Source of the DNA: Gemmobacter caeni
GTDB lineage: Bacteria; Pseudomonadota; Alphaproteobacteria; Rhodobacterales; Rhodobacteraceae
Direction of reading: 5' to 3'
Assembly: GCF_003054195.1 (NCBI RefSeq)
Contig: NZ_QBKP01000015.1
Span: 54,562-118,561 of the forward strand
Length of the DNA: 64,000 nucleotides
Every line of letters starts with the position of its first letter. The first letter of the stretch is position 1. Under the pieces are notes generated by a model. That model saw nothing but the letters and a program-made list of their open reading frames with translations. It did no database searches and was not told where the DNA came from. The position numbers were made by a program, and so were the translations under genes. Positions 43,975 to 52,251 of the stretch are shown here, piece by piece.

Positions 43975-45003
43975 ATGGCGATGAAGGCTCTGACCACTGT
44001 GAGCGACCTGGCGGCGGCGGGGCTGGTGGAGCCCTCGGCGGCGCTGGATGCCGTGGCGGAGCGGTTTCGCATCCGGCTCAGCCCCGCAATGCGCGCGCAG
44101 GCCGGGTCGGCGGGTGTCGCGCGCCAATTCGTGCCGGATGTGGCGGAACTGCTGATCCGCCCGGAGGAGCGCGCCGACCCCATCGGTGACCGTGCCTTCA
44201 GCCCGGCGCCGGGCCTGACGCATCGCTACCCCGACCGGGTAATCCTTGCCGTCACCCAGACCTGCGAGGTCTATTGCCGCTTCTGTTTCCGGCGCGAGAC
44301 GGTGGGCGCGGCGGGCGCATTGCCCGAGGCCGGTCTGAACGCGGCGCTGGCCTATATCGCCGCCACGCCCGCAATCCGCGAGGTCATCCTGACCGGCGGC
44401 GATCCGCTGTCCCTGTCAGCGCGGCGGCTGGGGGCCGTGCTCGACCGGCTGGAGGCGGTGCCGCATGTGGAAACCCTGCGCATTCACAGCCGGGTGCCGG
44501 TGGTCGCGCCGGAGCGGATGGATGCGGCCATGCTCGCGGTGCTGGACCGCGAGAAGCCCGTGCATCTGGTGATCCATACCAACCACCCCGATGAGTTGGG
44601 TGAGCCCGCGCGGGCCGTGCTGCGGCGGCTGAACCGCGCCGGGGTGGCGATGTTCTCGCAATCGGTGCTGCTGCGCGGCGTGAATGATGATACCGACACG
44701 CTGGAGGCGCTGTTCCGCGCCCTGATCCGCAACCGGGTAAAGCCTTACTACCTGCATCACTGCGATCTGGCCGAGGGCACCAGCCATTTCCGCACCACCA
44801 TCGCCGAGGGCCGCGCGCTGATGGCCGAGCTGAAACGCCGCCTCTCGGGCCTCGCGCTGCCGTCCTATGTGCTGGATATTCCGGGCGGCGCGGGCAAGAT
44901 CGCCCTGACGCCGGGCATGGCGGAGGAGGTCGCGCCGGGCGAATGGCGAGTGACGGACCGGCTGGGCGAGGTGCATCGCTATGACGACCCGGCGCGCGAC
45001 TGA
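43975..45003 (+). CDS. Lysine 2,3-aminomutase-like radical SAM protein (EpmB/KamA family)
   Basis: With ATG 43975 (behind GAAGGGGCG) the protein has 342 residues. ATG 43915 would add 20 residues but has no ribosome site and crosses the candidate promoter. The radical SAM cluster is C-x3-C-x2-C at Cys97, Cys101 and Cys104 in TCEVYCRFCFRR. ILTGGDPLSLSARRL and LRIHSRVPVVAPERM are family segments, and the PLP-type lysine lies in DIPGGAGKIALTP. The size fits EpmB, which makes beta-lysine for elongation factor P, but no efp or epmA is nearby, so free-lysine aminomutase is possible. Confidence 0.82.
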   Translation: MAMKALTTVSDLAAAGLVEPSAALDAVAERFRIRLSPAMRAQAGSAGVARQFVPDVAELLIRPEERADPIGDRAFSPAPGLTHRYPDRVILAVTQTCEVYCRFCFRRETVGAAGALPEAGLNAALAYIAATPAIREVILTGGDPLSLSARRLGAVLDRLEAVPHVETLRIHSRVPVVAPERMDAAMLAVLDREKPVHLVIHTNHPDELGEPARAVLRRLNRAGVAMFSQSVLLRGVNDDTDTLEALFRALIRNRVKPYYLHHCDLAEGTSHFRTTIAEGRALMAELKRRLSGLALPSYVLDIPGGAGKIALTPGMAEEVAPGEWRVTDRLGEVHRYDDPARD

Positions 45004-45062
45004 CACCGCTTGCAGGCTGACCCGCGCCGCGCCACAACTATGGGGTGCAAGTGAGATCCACC

Positions 45063-46499
45063 ATGCCCCGTATCCCCTCTGTCGCCGCGTTTCTGAAGCC
45101 TGACAACGGCTATGAGCCGACCGAGGCGGAACGGCGGCTGATTGCGGCATGTCAGAAGGGGGAGCATTGCATCCTCTCCGATGAGCGTCCGACCGGGCCG
45201 ACCGACGCCAATGTCGTTCGTGCTGACCTGATCCGCCTGCTGATCCTCGGCGGCACCAAGGATTGCGGGCTGCATGAGAGCGGGGTCTGGCTGGAAGGCG
45301 GTTGGGTTACGGGGATGCTGGATTTGAGTCATTCGATCGGGCGGGGCAAGCTAGTTCTTGACGAGGCTATTTTTGAGAAGGCACCAGTCCTCTCTTACGC
45401 ACAATTTGATCAGGTGAGTTTTGTGCGCAGCAAACTTCCGGGGCTTCATGCCGAGTGCCTGCAAGTCAAACATAACCTGAGCTTCGCTGGTGCTATGATA
45501 AGAGGTTGTATAAATCTTATGAACGCAGTTGTGGGCGGCCAGATTTCTTTGACTGGGGCCAATTTGGATGCTGGTGGCACCTATGCCGTGCTCAAGGCCC
45601 AGGGACTCCGGGCGGGAAGCCTGATCTTTAGGGATATCAGGGAGTCCAATGGCGCCATAGAACTCGTGTCGGCACATGTGAGCGATCTGGTTGACGAGCC
45701 TAAAAGTTGGAACCAGTTCGCGGGCAAGATACACTTGATCGGCTTTTCTTATGATCGGTTAGTAGATGTTTGGAAAACAAAAGAACGTCTGAATTGGCTG
45801 GCAAGTTTGAAAGGCGTTCACTTTTCTCCCCAACCCTACACCCAGCTTGCCAAGACCCTCGCTGCAATGGGCCATAACCGAGCGGCGCGGCGGGTGCTTT
45901 ATGAGCGGGAGGAAATTCTGGGGCAGGAGCAGTTGCGTGAGGGTCGCAAAAAGCTGAGCGAACTCTGGCGCGGCAGCCGCGGCGACAGTGCGGCGGCGCA
46001 GGAGGTGCGGGCGGATATTGGTGAACACTGGTGCCGCATGCGGTTTTGGCAGGCCACGCATTGGCTAATCGGGCGCGTTGTCGGGCATGGCTACCTGCCG
46101 GAGCGAGCGCTGATCGTCTCGCTCAAGGTGCTGACCGTGGCGACGCTGGGCTATTTCATCGTCTGGCGGGCCGGGGGCATGGTGCCCAATTCGGATGTGG
46201 TGATGACCTCGGCGCAATGGGCGCAGGCCATGGCCGAGAACCCCGCCGCCCCCGCCCATGCCTGGGAGCATCTGGGGGCGGGGCAGCATTATGAGACCTT
46301 CAACGCCTTCGCCTATGCGGCCGATGTTTTCGTGCCGCTGTTCGATCTGGGGCAGGAAAGTGCATGGGCGGCGACCACCGCCAACTTCCTTGGCACGATG
46401 GCATGGGGGGCGAAATGGCTCCTGCAAGGCATGGGCTGGCTGGTCTCGGCGCTGGGGGTGGCGGCGATTACCGGGATCATGCAGAAGGACCGGGACTAG
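45063..46499 (+). CDS. Mosaic membrane-anchored protein of unknown function
   Basis: Starting at MPRIPSVAAFLKPDNGYEPT (ATG 45063) the protein has 478 residues. The middle (about residues 75-230) has beta-helix-like quasi-repeats such as LSFAGAMIRGCINLMNAVVG and GGQISLTGANLDAGG. The C-terminal half has a basic helical part, a membrane helix (ALIVSLKVLTVATLGYFIVW) and a second near the end (WLVSALGVAAITGIMQ). The DNA from about 45345 to 45835 is far more AT-rich than either flank and uses ATA, AGA and TTA codons, so the gene looks chimeric. I do not recognise a named family. Confidence 0.75.
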   Translation: MPRIPSVAAFLKPDNGYEPTEAERRLIAACQKGEHCILSDERPTGPTDANVVRADLIRLLILGGTKDCGLHESGVWLEGGWVTGMLDLSHSIGRGKLVLDEAIFEKAPVLSYAQFDQVSFVRSKLPGLHAECLQVKHNLSFAGAMIRGCINLMNAVVGGQISLTGANLDAGGTYAVLKAQGLRAGSLIFRDIRESNGAIELVSAHVSDLVDEPKSWNQFAGKIHLIGFSYDRLVDVWKTKERLNWLASLKGVHFSPQPYTQLAKTLAAMGHNRAARRVLYEREEILGQEQLREGRKKLSELWRGSRGDSAAAQEVRADIGEHWCRMRFWQATHWLIGRVVGHGYLPERALIVSLKVLTVATLGYFIVWRAGGMVPNSDVVMTSAQWAQAMAENPAAPAHAWEHLGAGQHYETFNAFAYAADVFVPLFDLGQESAWAATTANFLGTMAWGAKWLLQGMGWLVSALGVAAITGIMQKDRD

Positions 46500-46532
46500 T
46501 GCATTTCCTCTTTTCTTTCCCGTCCCGGCCGT

Positions 46533-46538
46533 TATAGT
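46533..46538 (+). promoter_or_regulatory. Candidate -10 element of the leuA transcript
   Basis: TATAGT lies 8 bp before the ATG of the leucine-rich leader ORF. With usual -10 to start spacing, transcription would begin within 1-3 nt of that ATG, implying a leaderless leader peptide. The -35 region (TTTTCT near 46511) is weak. Confidence 0.45.
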
Positions 46539-46546
46539 CGCGCCCC

Positions 46547-46630
46547 ATGAACACGGGCTTCCATATCATTTCCTATGCGCCGCTGTGCGCCTCGGCCGCC
46601 CGTGGCCTGCTTCTCCTTAGCTGCCTCTGA
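46547..46630 (+). CDS. leuL: leuA leader peptide (leucine attenuation)
   Basis: A 27-codon ORF that starts MNTGFHIISYAP and ends RGLLLLSCL. Four consecutive leucine codons (CTG CTT CTC CTT at 46607-46618) and a fifth just before the stop sit immediately upstream of a stem-loop (46624-46659). The ORF ends 77 bp before leuA. This is the classical layout of ribosome-mediated attenuation sensing charged tRNA-Leu. There is no ribosome binding site in front of the ATG, which fits a leaderless start next to the TATAGT box. Confidence 0.8.
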   Translation: MNTGFHIISYAPLCASAARGLLLLSCL

Positions 46631-46659
46631 GCGTGCCTTCGGGTGCGACCGCTCGGAGG
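46624..46659 (+). promoter_or_regulatory. Stem-loop in the leuA leader
   Basis: CCTCTGAGCG (46624-46633) pairs with CGCTCGGAGG (46650-46659) with one mismatch, enclosing a UUCG-containing loop. The 5' arm overlaps the last leucine and stop codons of the leader ORF, so ribosome position would decide whether it forms. No clear T run follows within 20 bp, so whether it is the pause, anti-terminator or terminator stem is open. Confidence 0.55.
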
Positions 46660-46707
46660 TGACCAGCACCCAGGGATCGAAGCACCAGAATTCTCAAGGA
46701 CAAGCAC

Positions 46708-48285
46708 ATGACCGACAGCAGCGCACAACCCCGCGTCGTGATTTTTGATACCACCCTGCGCGATGGCGAGCAGTCGCCTGGCGCCACCATGACCCATGAG
46801 GAAAAGCTGGAAATTGCCGGCCTCTTGGACGAGATGGGCGTCGATGTGATCGAGGCGGGTTTTCCCATCGCCTCGGAAGGCGATTTCAACGCGGTGACGG
46901 AAATCGCGAAACGCGCGAAAAACAGCACGATCTGCGGGCTGAGCCGGGCGAATTTCAAGGACATTGACCGCTGCTGGGAGGCGGTGAAACATGCCGCCTC
47001 GCCGCGTATCCATACCTTCATCGGCACCTCGCCGCTGCACCGCGCCATCCCGAACCTGACCATGGATGAAATGGCCGAGCGCATCCATGAAACCGTCACC
47101 CATGCCCGTAACCTGTGCGACAACGTGCAATGGTCGGCGATGGACGCGACGCGGACGGAACATGATTACCTGTGCCGGGTGGTGGAGATCGCGATCCGCG
47201 CCGGCGCGACCACCATCAACATTCCCGATACCGTGGGCTATACCGCCCCGCGCGAAAGTGCCGATCTGATCCGCATGCTGCTGGAGCGTGTGCCGGGCGC
47301 CGACGAGGTGATCTTTTCGACCCACTGCCACAATGATCTGGGCATGGCGACGGCGAACAGTCTGGCCGCTGTGGAAGCGGGTGCGCGGCAGATTGAATGC
47401 ACGATCAACGGTCTGGGTGAACGCGCCGGCAATGCCGCGCTGGAAGAAGTGGTGATGGCGCTGAAGGTCAGGAATGACATCATGCCCTATGCCACCGGCA
47501 TCGATACGACCAAGATCATGCATATCTCGCGCCGTGTCTCGACCGTTTCGGGTTTCCCGGTGCAGTTCAACAAGGCGATCGTCGGCAAGAACGCCTTCCT
47601 GCACGAAAGCGGCATCCATCAGGATGGCGTGCTGAAGAATGTCGAGACCTTCGAGATCATGCGCCCCGAAAGCATCGGCCTGACCGCGAAGAACATCGCA
47701 ATGGGCAAGCATTCGGGCCGCGCGGCGCTGCGCGCCAAGATGAAGGAACTGGGCGTCGATCTGGGTGACAACCAGCTGAATGACCTGTTCGTGCGCTTCA
47801 AGGCTTTGGCCGACCGCAAGAAAGAGGTCTATGACGACGACCTGCTGGCGTTGGTGAAAGACGCCGATACGCATGAGGCGCATGACACAATTCAGGTGAA
47901 ACGTCTGCGCGTTGTCTGCGGCACCGACGGCCCGCAGGAGGCGGAGCTGACGCTGGTGATTGACGGGGCGGAGCACAGCATTGACGCCACCGGCGACGGG
48001 CCGGTCGATGCGGCGTTCAACGCGGTCAAGATGCTCTACCCTCACAAGGCGCGGTTGCAGCTGTACCAGGTGCATGCGGTGACCGAAGGCACCGATGCGC
48101 AGGCCACGGTCAGCGTGCGGATCGAAGAGGAAGGCCGGATCGCCACCGGTCAGTCCGCCGACACCGATACGGTGGTGGCCAGCGTCAAGGCCTATGTCAA
48201 CGCGATCAACCGCCTGATCGAACGCCGGAAGAAATCCAACCCCGGCGATGATGTGAAAACGGTGGATTACCGCGACGCCGGCTGA
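46708..48285 (+). CDS. leuA: 2-isopropylmalate synthase
   Basis: A 525-residue enzyme. The catalytic start is FDTTLRDGEQSPGATMTHEE, the metal site is FSTHCHNDLGMATANSLAAV with IECTINGLGERAGNAALEE, and a C-terminal LeuA dimer regulatory domain follows from about residue 385 (VVCGTDGPQEAELTLVIDGA). It condenses acetyl-CoA with 2-ketoisovalerate in the first leucine-specific step and is feedback-inhibited by leucine through the regulatory domain. It is preceded by a leucine leader peptide and followed by a strong terminator. Confidence 0.95.
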   Translation: MTDSSAQPRVVIFDTTLRDGEQSPGATMTHEEKLEIAGLLDEMGVDVIEAGFPIASEGDFNAVTEIAKRAKNSTICGLSRANFKDIDRCWEAVKHAASPRIHTFIGTSPLHRAIPNLTMDEMAERIHETVTHARNLCDNVQWSAMDATRTEHDYLCRVVEIAIRAGATTINIPDTVGYTAPRESADLIRMLLERVPGADEVIFSTHCHNDLGMATANSLAAVEAGARQIECTINGLGERAGNAALEEVVMALKVRNDIMPYATGIDTTKIMHISRRVSTVSGFPVQFNKAIVGKNAFLHESGIHQDGVLKNVETFEIMRPESIGLTAKNIAMGKHSGRAALRAKMKELGVDLGDNQLNDLFVRFKALADRKKEVYDDDLLALVKDADTHEAHDTIQVKRLRVVCGTDGPQEAELTLVIDGAEHSIDATGDGPVDAAFNAVKMLYPHKARLQLYQVHAVTEGTDAQATVSVRIEEEGRIATGQSADTDTVVASVKAYVNAINRLIERRKKSNPGDDVKTVDYRDAG

Positions 48286-48306
48286 TCGGCAGGGCAGAGC
48301 AAGAAG

Positions 48307-48336
48307 GGGCGCCGGTGCAGAACCGGCGCCCTTTTT
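48307..48336 (+). terminator. Intrinsic terminator of leuA
   Basis: GGGCGCCGGT, a GCAGA loop, ACCGGCGCCC and then TTTTT begin 22 bp after the leuA stop: a 10-bp perfect GC stem with a T run. It also separates leuA from the converging RTX gene. Confidence 0.9.
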
Positions 48337-48339
48337 GCA

Positions 48340-51300
48340 TCAGCCCAGAAGGTCGAAATGCCCGGCGGTCAGGTCCAGCCCTGCGCCGATCATCGCGATC
48401 AGTTTGCGTCCGCCCGCGCCGCTGCCGTTGGTATCGAAGAACAATCCACCCGTGCCGCTGTCATAGATCAGCCGGTCATCGGCATCGACCTTCGCGCCGG
48501 GCACGCCAATGATCCTGAAGGCATTTTCTTCCAGTTTACCGTGGAGAGACCGGAACGCGCTGCCCGCAAGCGCGATACTGTCGGCCCCGGTGTCGAAATC
48601 GGTGATGCGGTCGACATTTCCGGGTTTCAGCGCCGTATCGAAGACAAAGACATCCGCCCCGGAGCCGCCGGTCAGCACATCCTTGCCGGTGCCCCCTGTC
48701 AGCCGGTCATTCCCCGCCCCGCCCGTGAGCGTATCCGCCCCGCCAAGTCCGGACAGATGGTCGCCACGGCCGCCGCCCTCCAGCCGGTTGGCGGCAGCAT
48801 TGCCGGTAATCCGGTCGGTGCCGCTGCCCCCTGTGACATGTTCGATCCCGCGCAGGATGTCGGTGCCGATGCCCTTGCCGCTGGCCTGCCCGTCCGCAGT
48901 GCCCGCGCCGAGGGTGACTGTCACCCCCGCCTTTACCCTGCCATAGGTCACCAGATCAGCCCCGGCGCCGCCGTCGAAAATGTCATTCCCGCCGGAAGAG
49001 CGGAAGGTATCCGCGCCGCCCAGACCCATCAGCCGGTCATCGCCCTTGCTGCCCGCCATCACATTGGCACTGCTGTCGCCGCGCGTGACCTTCATGCCGA
49101 CCAGCGTCGCCATGCCGCCACTGACCTCGACCGCCAGTTCTGTCTTCGACAGGCCCGAAAGGGTGAAACTGCGCAGCCCCGCGCCGGTATCGTAGCGGAA
49201 CAGGCCTTTGGCCGAAAAGGTGAAATCCTCGATCTGGCCATCTGTGCCGAAGGTATGGGCAGAGCCCAGTTCAAGCCGGTCGCCCGTGCCGAAACCGTCG
49301 ATGCGAAAGCTGATGCCGGTGGCCCAGCCATCGCGGGCGCGCACGGTTTCGCTACCGTTCCCGGTGATGGTGACGCGGTCGTTTGCAGTGCCGTTCAGCA
49401 GCAGCATGCCGCCTGCCGAAACGCCAAGACGGCCCGCGCCGGTCAGATCGTCGTGCAGGTCGAGCGTGCCGCCGCGCGCCTCGATCACACCCTCGTTGCG
49501 CAACGTGCGGCCTGTGTCGAGCGTCAGGGTCTGGCCGGTGGTGGCGCGGATCGTGCCGCCTGCGGTATTGGCCAGTTTCAACTCGGCGGCGCCTTCCAGC
49601 GACCCGATGAAGCCGCCCCCAGTGATGGTATTGCCGTTGGTCAGCAGGGCCACGCTGGCGCCGCTGCCGGTCAGGCTGTCCTGTCCGGTCAGACCGTCCA
49701 TCACAATGAGACCCTTGCCGGTCAGCGCGGCGCCCTTCGCGTGGATGGCCAGACGGGTGCCGCCCGCCTCGTCAAAGCGGATCTGGCCGGTGCTGCCGAT
49801 TTCACCGCGCAGGGTGGTGGTGCCCATGACGCGGAACAGGCCCTGTAGCTTCAGCGCCCCGGCGCTGCCGTCCAGCCCCGCGCCGCTGTAACCAAGGATT
49901 TCGCCGCCATTAACCGTTGCCAGTGTGCCGCCCTGCACCGTCAGGCTGGCGGTGCCGCCCGCGAGTTCGACCCGCGCACCCGCCGCACGCAGCGTGCCGC
50001 CCTGATTGGCGATCACGGCGGCCATGTCGCGCCCGGCGTCATTCACCCCCACCGCAAGCTGCAAAAGGCCGCCTTTCAGCGCCTCTGCCAGCCCGTCATT
50101 GCGGAAGGCGGTCAGCCCTTCCAGCCGCAGCGTCTGACCTTTCAGATCGGCGCTGATCCGGCCTGCGTCCGCATTGGTCAGCGACAGGCCATAGCGGAAA
50201 TAGCCGGCCGCACCCGATCCGGCCCAGAGGCTGCCGATGGTGCCCGCGCCGTGCAGCCAGTTGTTGATATTCTCCAGCGTGGCCTCACCGCCCTGCGTCG
50301 CCCCCCGGATCTCGCCGCCGGGTGTGCCGGTTTCGGCCAGCCGTACCTCGCCCTTGCCTGCCAGCCGCGCCGTGTCCTCGATCAGCAGGCGCTGAGTGCG
50401 GGCGGTGTCGAAATGCAGATCGCCCTTGTTGTCGATCTGGCCGGTGAGTGTGCCGCCGCCCTGCACGCGGATATCGCCCAGCAGGGTCACGGCCCCGCGC
50501 GCCGTGCTGCCATCCAGCACTGCATTGGCGTTCATCAGATGGACTTCGCCGCCCGCGCGCCCCTCCAGCGTGCCGCCCTCGACTGTCATGGTCTGGCCGT
50601 TGCCCTGAAGCTCTGCCCGCGCTGCGGTGCCGGTGGCGAGAATGCGGCCCCCCTTGTTGTCCAGCACCTGCGCTTCATCGGCATAATCCGTCGCCACATC
50701 GCCTGATCCGGCGGCGATGCGCAGGGTCGCCCCGGTCTCGGCTCGCAGCAGCCCGGCGTTGCGGAAAGTCTCCAGCCCTTGCAAGGTCAGGGGCGCGCCC
50801 GCCACATCCGCCGCGATGATGCCATCGGTGCCGTTTTCCAGTGACAGGCGGATTGCCACAGACTGACCCATGCCGATGGCGGCCTGCTGCCGGCCGATCT
50901 GGCCCGCGCCGTGGATCAGATTGTCCTCGTTCACCAGAAGGCCCGTTTTCGCGCTGTCTGCCCCCTGAACCAGCGCATTGCGATACTGGGTGCCGGACTC
51001 CACGTCGAAGGCCAGTTCCACCGCGCCCCCGCCGCGCAGCGTCAGGTCTGTCGCTGCCAGCTGGCCTGAGTAGCCGTCCACCTGGATCGTGCCCCGGTTC
51101 ACGATCTCGCCCGCGAGTTCCAGCATCTGCGTGGCGCGAACCTGCCCGCCCGCGTCGATGGTCAGCGCGCCCGCGACCGAGCCGCCGTCCAGCGTGGTAT
51201 GGAAATTCGCGGTCTCGATCCGCCCGCCGCCGGTCGTTGCCAGATGACCCCCGGCGATGCGTCCGTCATGCAGTCGCAGCACAGAGCCTGCGCCATCGGC

Positions 51301-52086
51301 CCGCAGTTCTGCCCCGGCGGTCTGTTCCAGCAGCGGCACTTGCAGATACAGTGTGCCGCCCCCGCTGGCCCGCATGATACCGGCATTCGTCGTCGGGTTC
51401 GCCCCGGTCACATCGGCGCTGTAAAGATGCAGCCGCACCCCTGCGACATTGGCATCGACCAGGCCGCCGGTGGCATTATGCAGAACCAGATTGCCGCCCG
51501 GATCGCCAAGGTTCTTGTTGTAGCCGATGGTGCCCGCGCCTTCGATGGTGCTGAAATTCTCCAGCACCGCGAGACCGTCATCCCCATCCATCCCGGTCAG
51601 TTGCGTGGACAGGCTGTTCGAGGTGCCGCCTTCCAGCCGCGACCCCAGCACCAGCCGCCCTGCGCCGGTCAGCGTGGTGGTGCCATCGCCCAGCCTCAGG
51701 GCCGAGGAATTGTTGTTCTGCGCGTCATCTGAAAGAATGCGGATGGTGCCCGCATTGTCGATGCTGCCGCCCAGCACCGTCATGTAGTCAGTCAGCAGGG
51801 ACCAGCTTCCGGCATTGCTGACATCGCCGTGGATGGTCAGGTTCGAACTGTAGCCTTCCAGCGCGGCGCCCGTGAGGATGTCGAGATTGCGGATGTTCAG
51901 CGACTCGCCCGCCAGTGTGGTCTCGACAATCTGCGCAAGGCTGCCCGCGCCCGCGCCGCCCAGGCGCACATCTGTTTCGTCGTCCGGAACCGTCGCCACA
52001 TCGAAATTGGTTCCGACGATTTCCTGTTCCTCGTCCAGCAGAACGGCTGTCCAGGACAGTCCGCGCACGCCCGTGAATACAGCCAT
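48340..52086 (-). CDS. Large RTX protein with beta-helix passenger and C-terminal calcium-binding repeats
   Basis: Starting at MAVFTGVRGLSW (ATG 52086, behind GGGAGGGTGGG) the protein has 1248 residues. No Sec signal is present. Residues about 60-1000 are loosely repeated beta-helix-like segments rich in GG-T-L patterns (for example GDVSNAGSWSLLTDYMTVLG, VEGGTLEGRAGGEVHLM). The last 240 residues carry RTX nonapeptides (LGGADTLTGGAGNDRLTGG), then a C-terminal secretion-signal-like tail (AGHFDLLG). This is the profile of a surface or adhesive protein secreted by a type I system. No ABC/MFP genes are in the window. It is divergent from the MATE gene. Confidence 0.85.
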   Translation of the reverse strand: MAVFTGVRGLSWTAVLLDEEQEIVGTNFDVATVPDDETDVRLGGAGAGSLAQIVETTLAGESLNIRNLDILTGAALEGYSSNLTIHGDVSNAGSWSLLTDYMTVLGGSIDNAGTIRILSDDAQNNNSSALRLGDGTTTLTGAGRLVLGSRLEGGTSNSLSTQLTGMDGDDGLAVLENFSTIEGAGTIGYNKNLGDPGGNLVLHNATGGLVDANVAGVRLHLYSADVTGANPTTNAGIMRASGGGTLYLQVPLLEQTAGAELRADGAGSVLRLHDGRIAGGHLATTGGGRIETANFHTTLDGGSVAGALTIDAGGQVRATQMLELAGEIVNRGTIQVDGYSGQLAATDLTLRGGGAVELAFDVESGTQYRNALVQGADSAKTGLLVNEDNLIHGAGQIGRQQAAIGMGQSVAIRLSLENGTDGIIAADVAGAPLTLQGLETFRNAGLLRAETGATLRIAAGSGDVATDYADEAQVLDNKGGRILATGTAARAELQGNGQTMTVEGGTLEGRAGGEVHLMNANAVLDGSTARGAVTLLGDIRVQGGGTLTGQIDNKGDLHFDTARTQRLLIEDTARLAGKGEVRLAETGTPGGEIRGATQGGEATLENINNWLHGAGTIGSLWAGSGAAGYFRYGLSLTNADAGRISADLKGQTLRLEGLTAFRNDGLAEALKGGLLQLAVGVNDAGRDMAAVIANQGGTLRAAGARVELAGGTASLTVQGGTLATVNGGEILGYSGAGLDGSAGALKLQGLFRVMGTTTLRGEIGSTGQIRFDEAGGTRLAIHAKGAALTGKGLIVMDGLTGQDSLTGSGASVALLTNGNTITGGGFIGSLEGAAELKLANTAGGTIRATTGQTLTLDTGRTLRNEGVIEARGGTLDLHDDLTGAGRLGVSAGGMLLLNGTANDRVTITGNGSETVRARDGWATGISFRIDGFGTGDRLELGSAHTFGTDGQIEDFTFSAKGLFRYDTGAGLRSFTLSGLSKTELAVEVSGGMATLVGMKVTRGDSSANVMAGSKGDDRLMGLGGADTFRSSGGNDIFDGGAGADLVTYGRVKAGVTVTLGAGTADGQASGKGIGTDILRGIEHVTGGSGTDRITGNAAANRLEGGGRGDHLSGLGGADTLTGGAGNDRLTGGTGKDVLTGGSGADVFVFDTALKPGNVDRITDFDTGADSIALAGSAFRSLHGKLEENAFRIIGVPGAKVDADDRLIYDSGTGGLFFDTNGSGAGGRKLIAMIGAGLDLTAGHFDLLG

Positions 52087-52251
52087 CCCACCCTCCCGCC
52101 GAATGCTGATCATCCGGTAAATTCCGCCGATGCTGACATAGGGCGGGGATTCCGGCAATCGCCGTTTCGGAGGGGCGGGCCGGCCCGTCCGGGCTGGACA
52201 TTTCCGCTCGGTCGGCGCTGACTGGCGCCGCGAACGGACAGGGACGGGACG

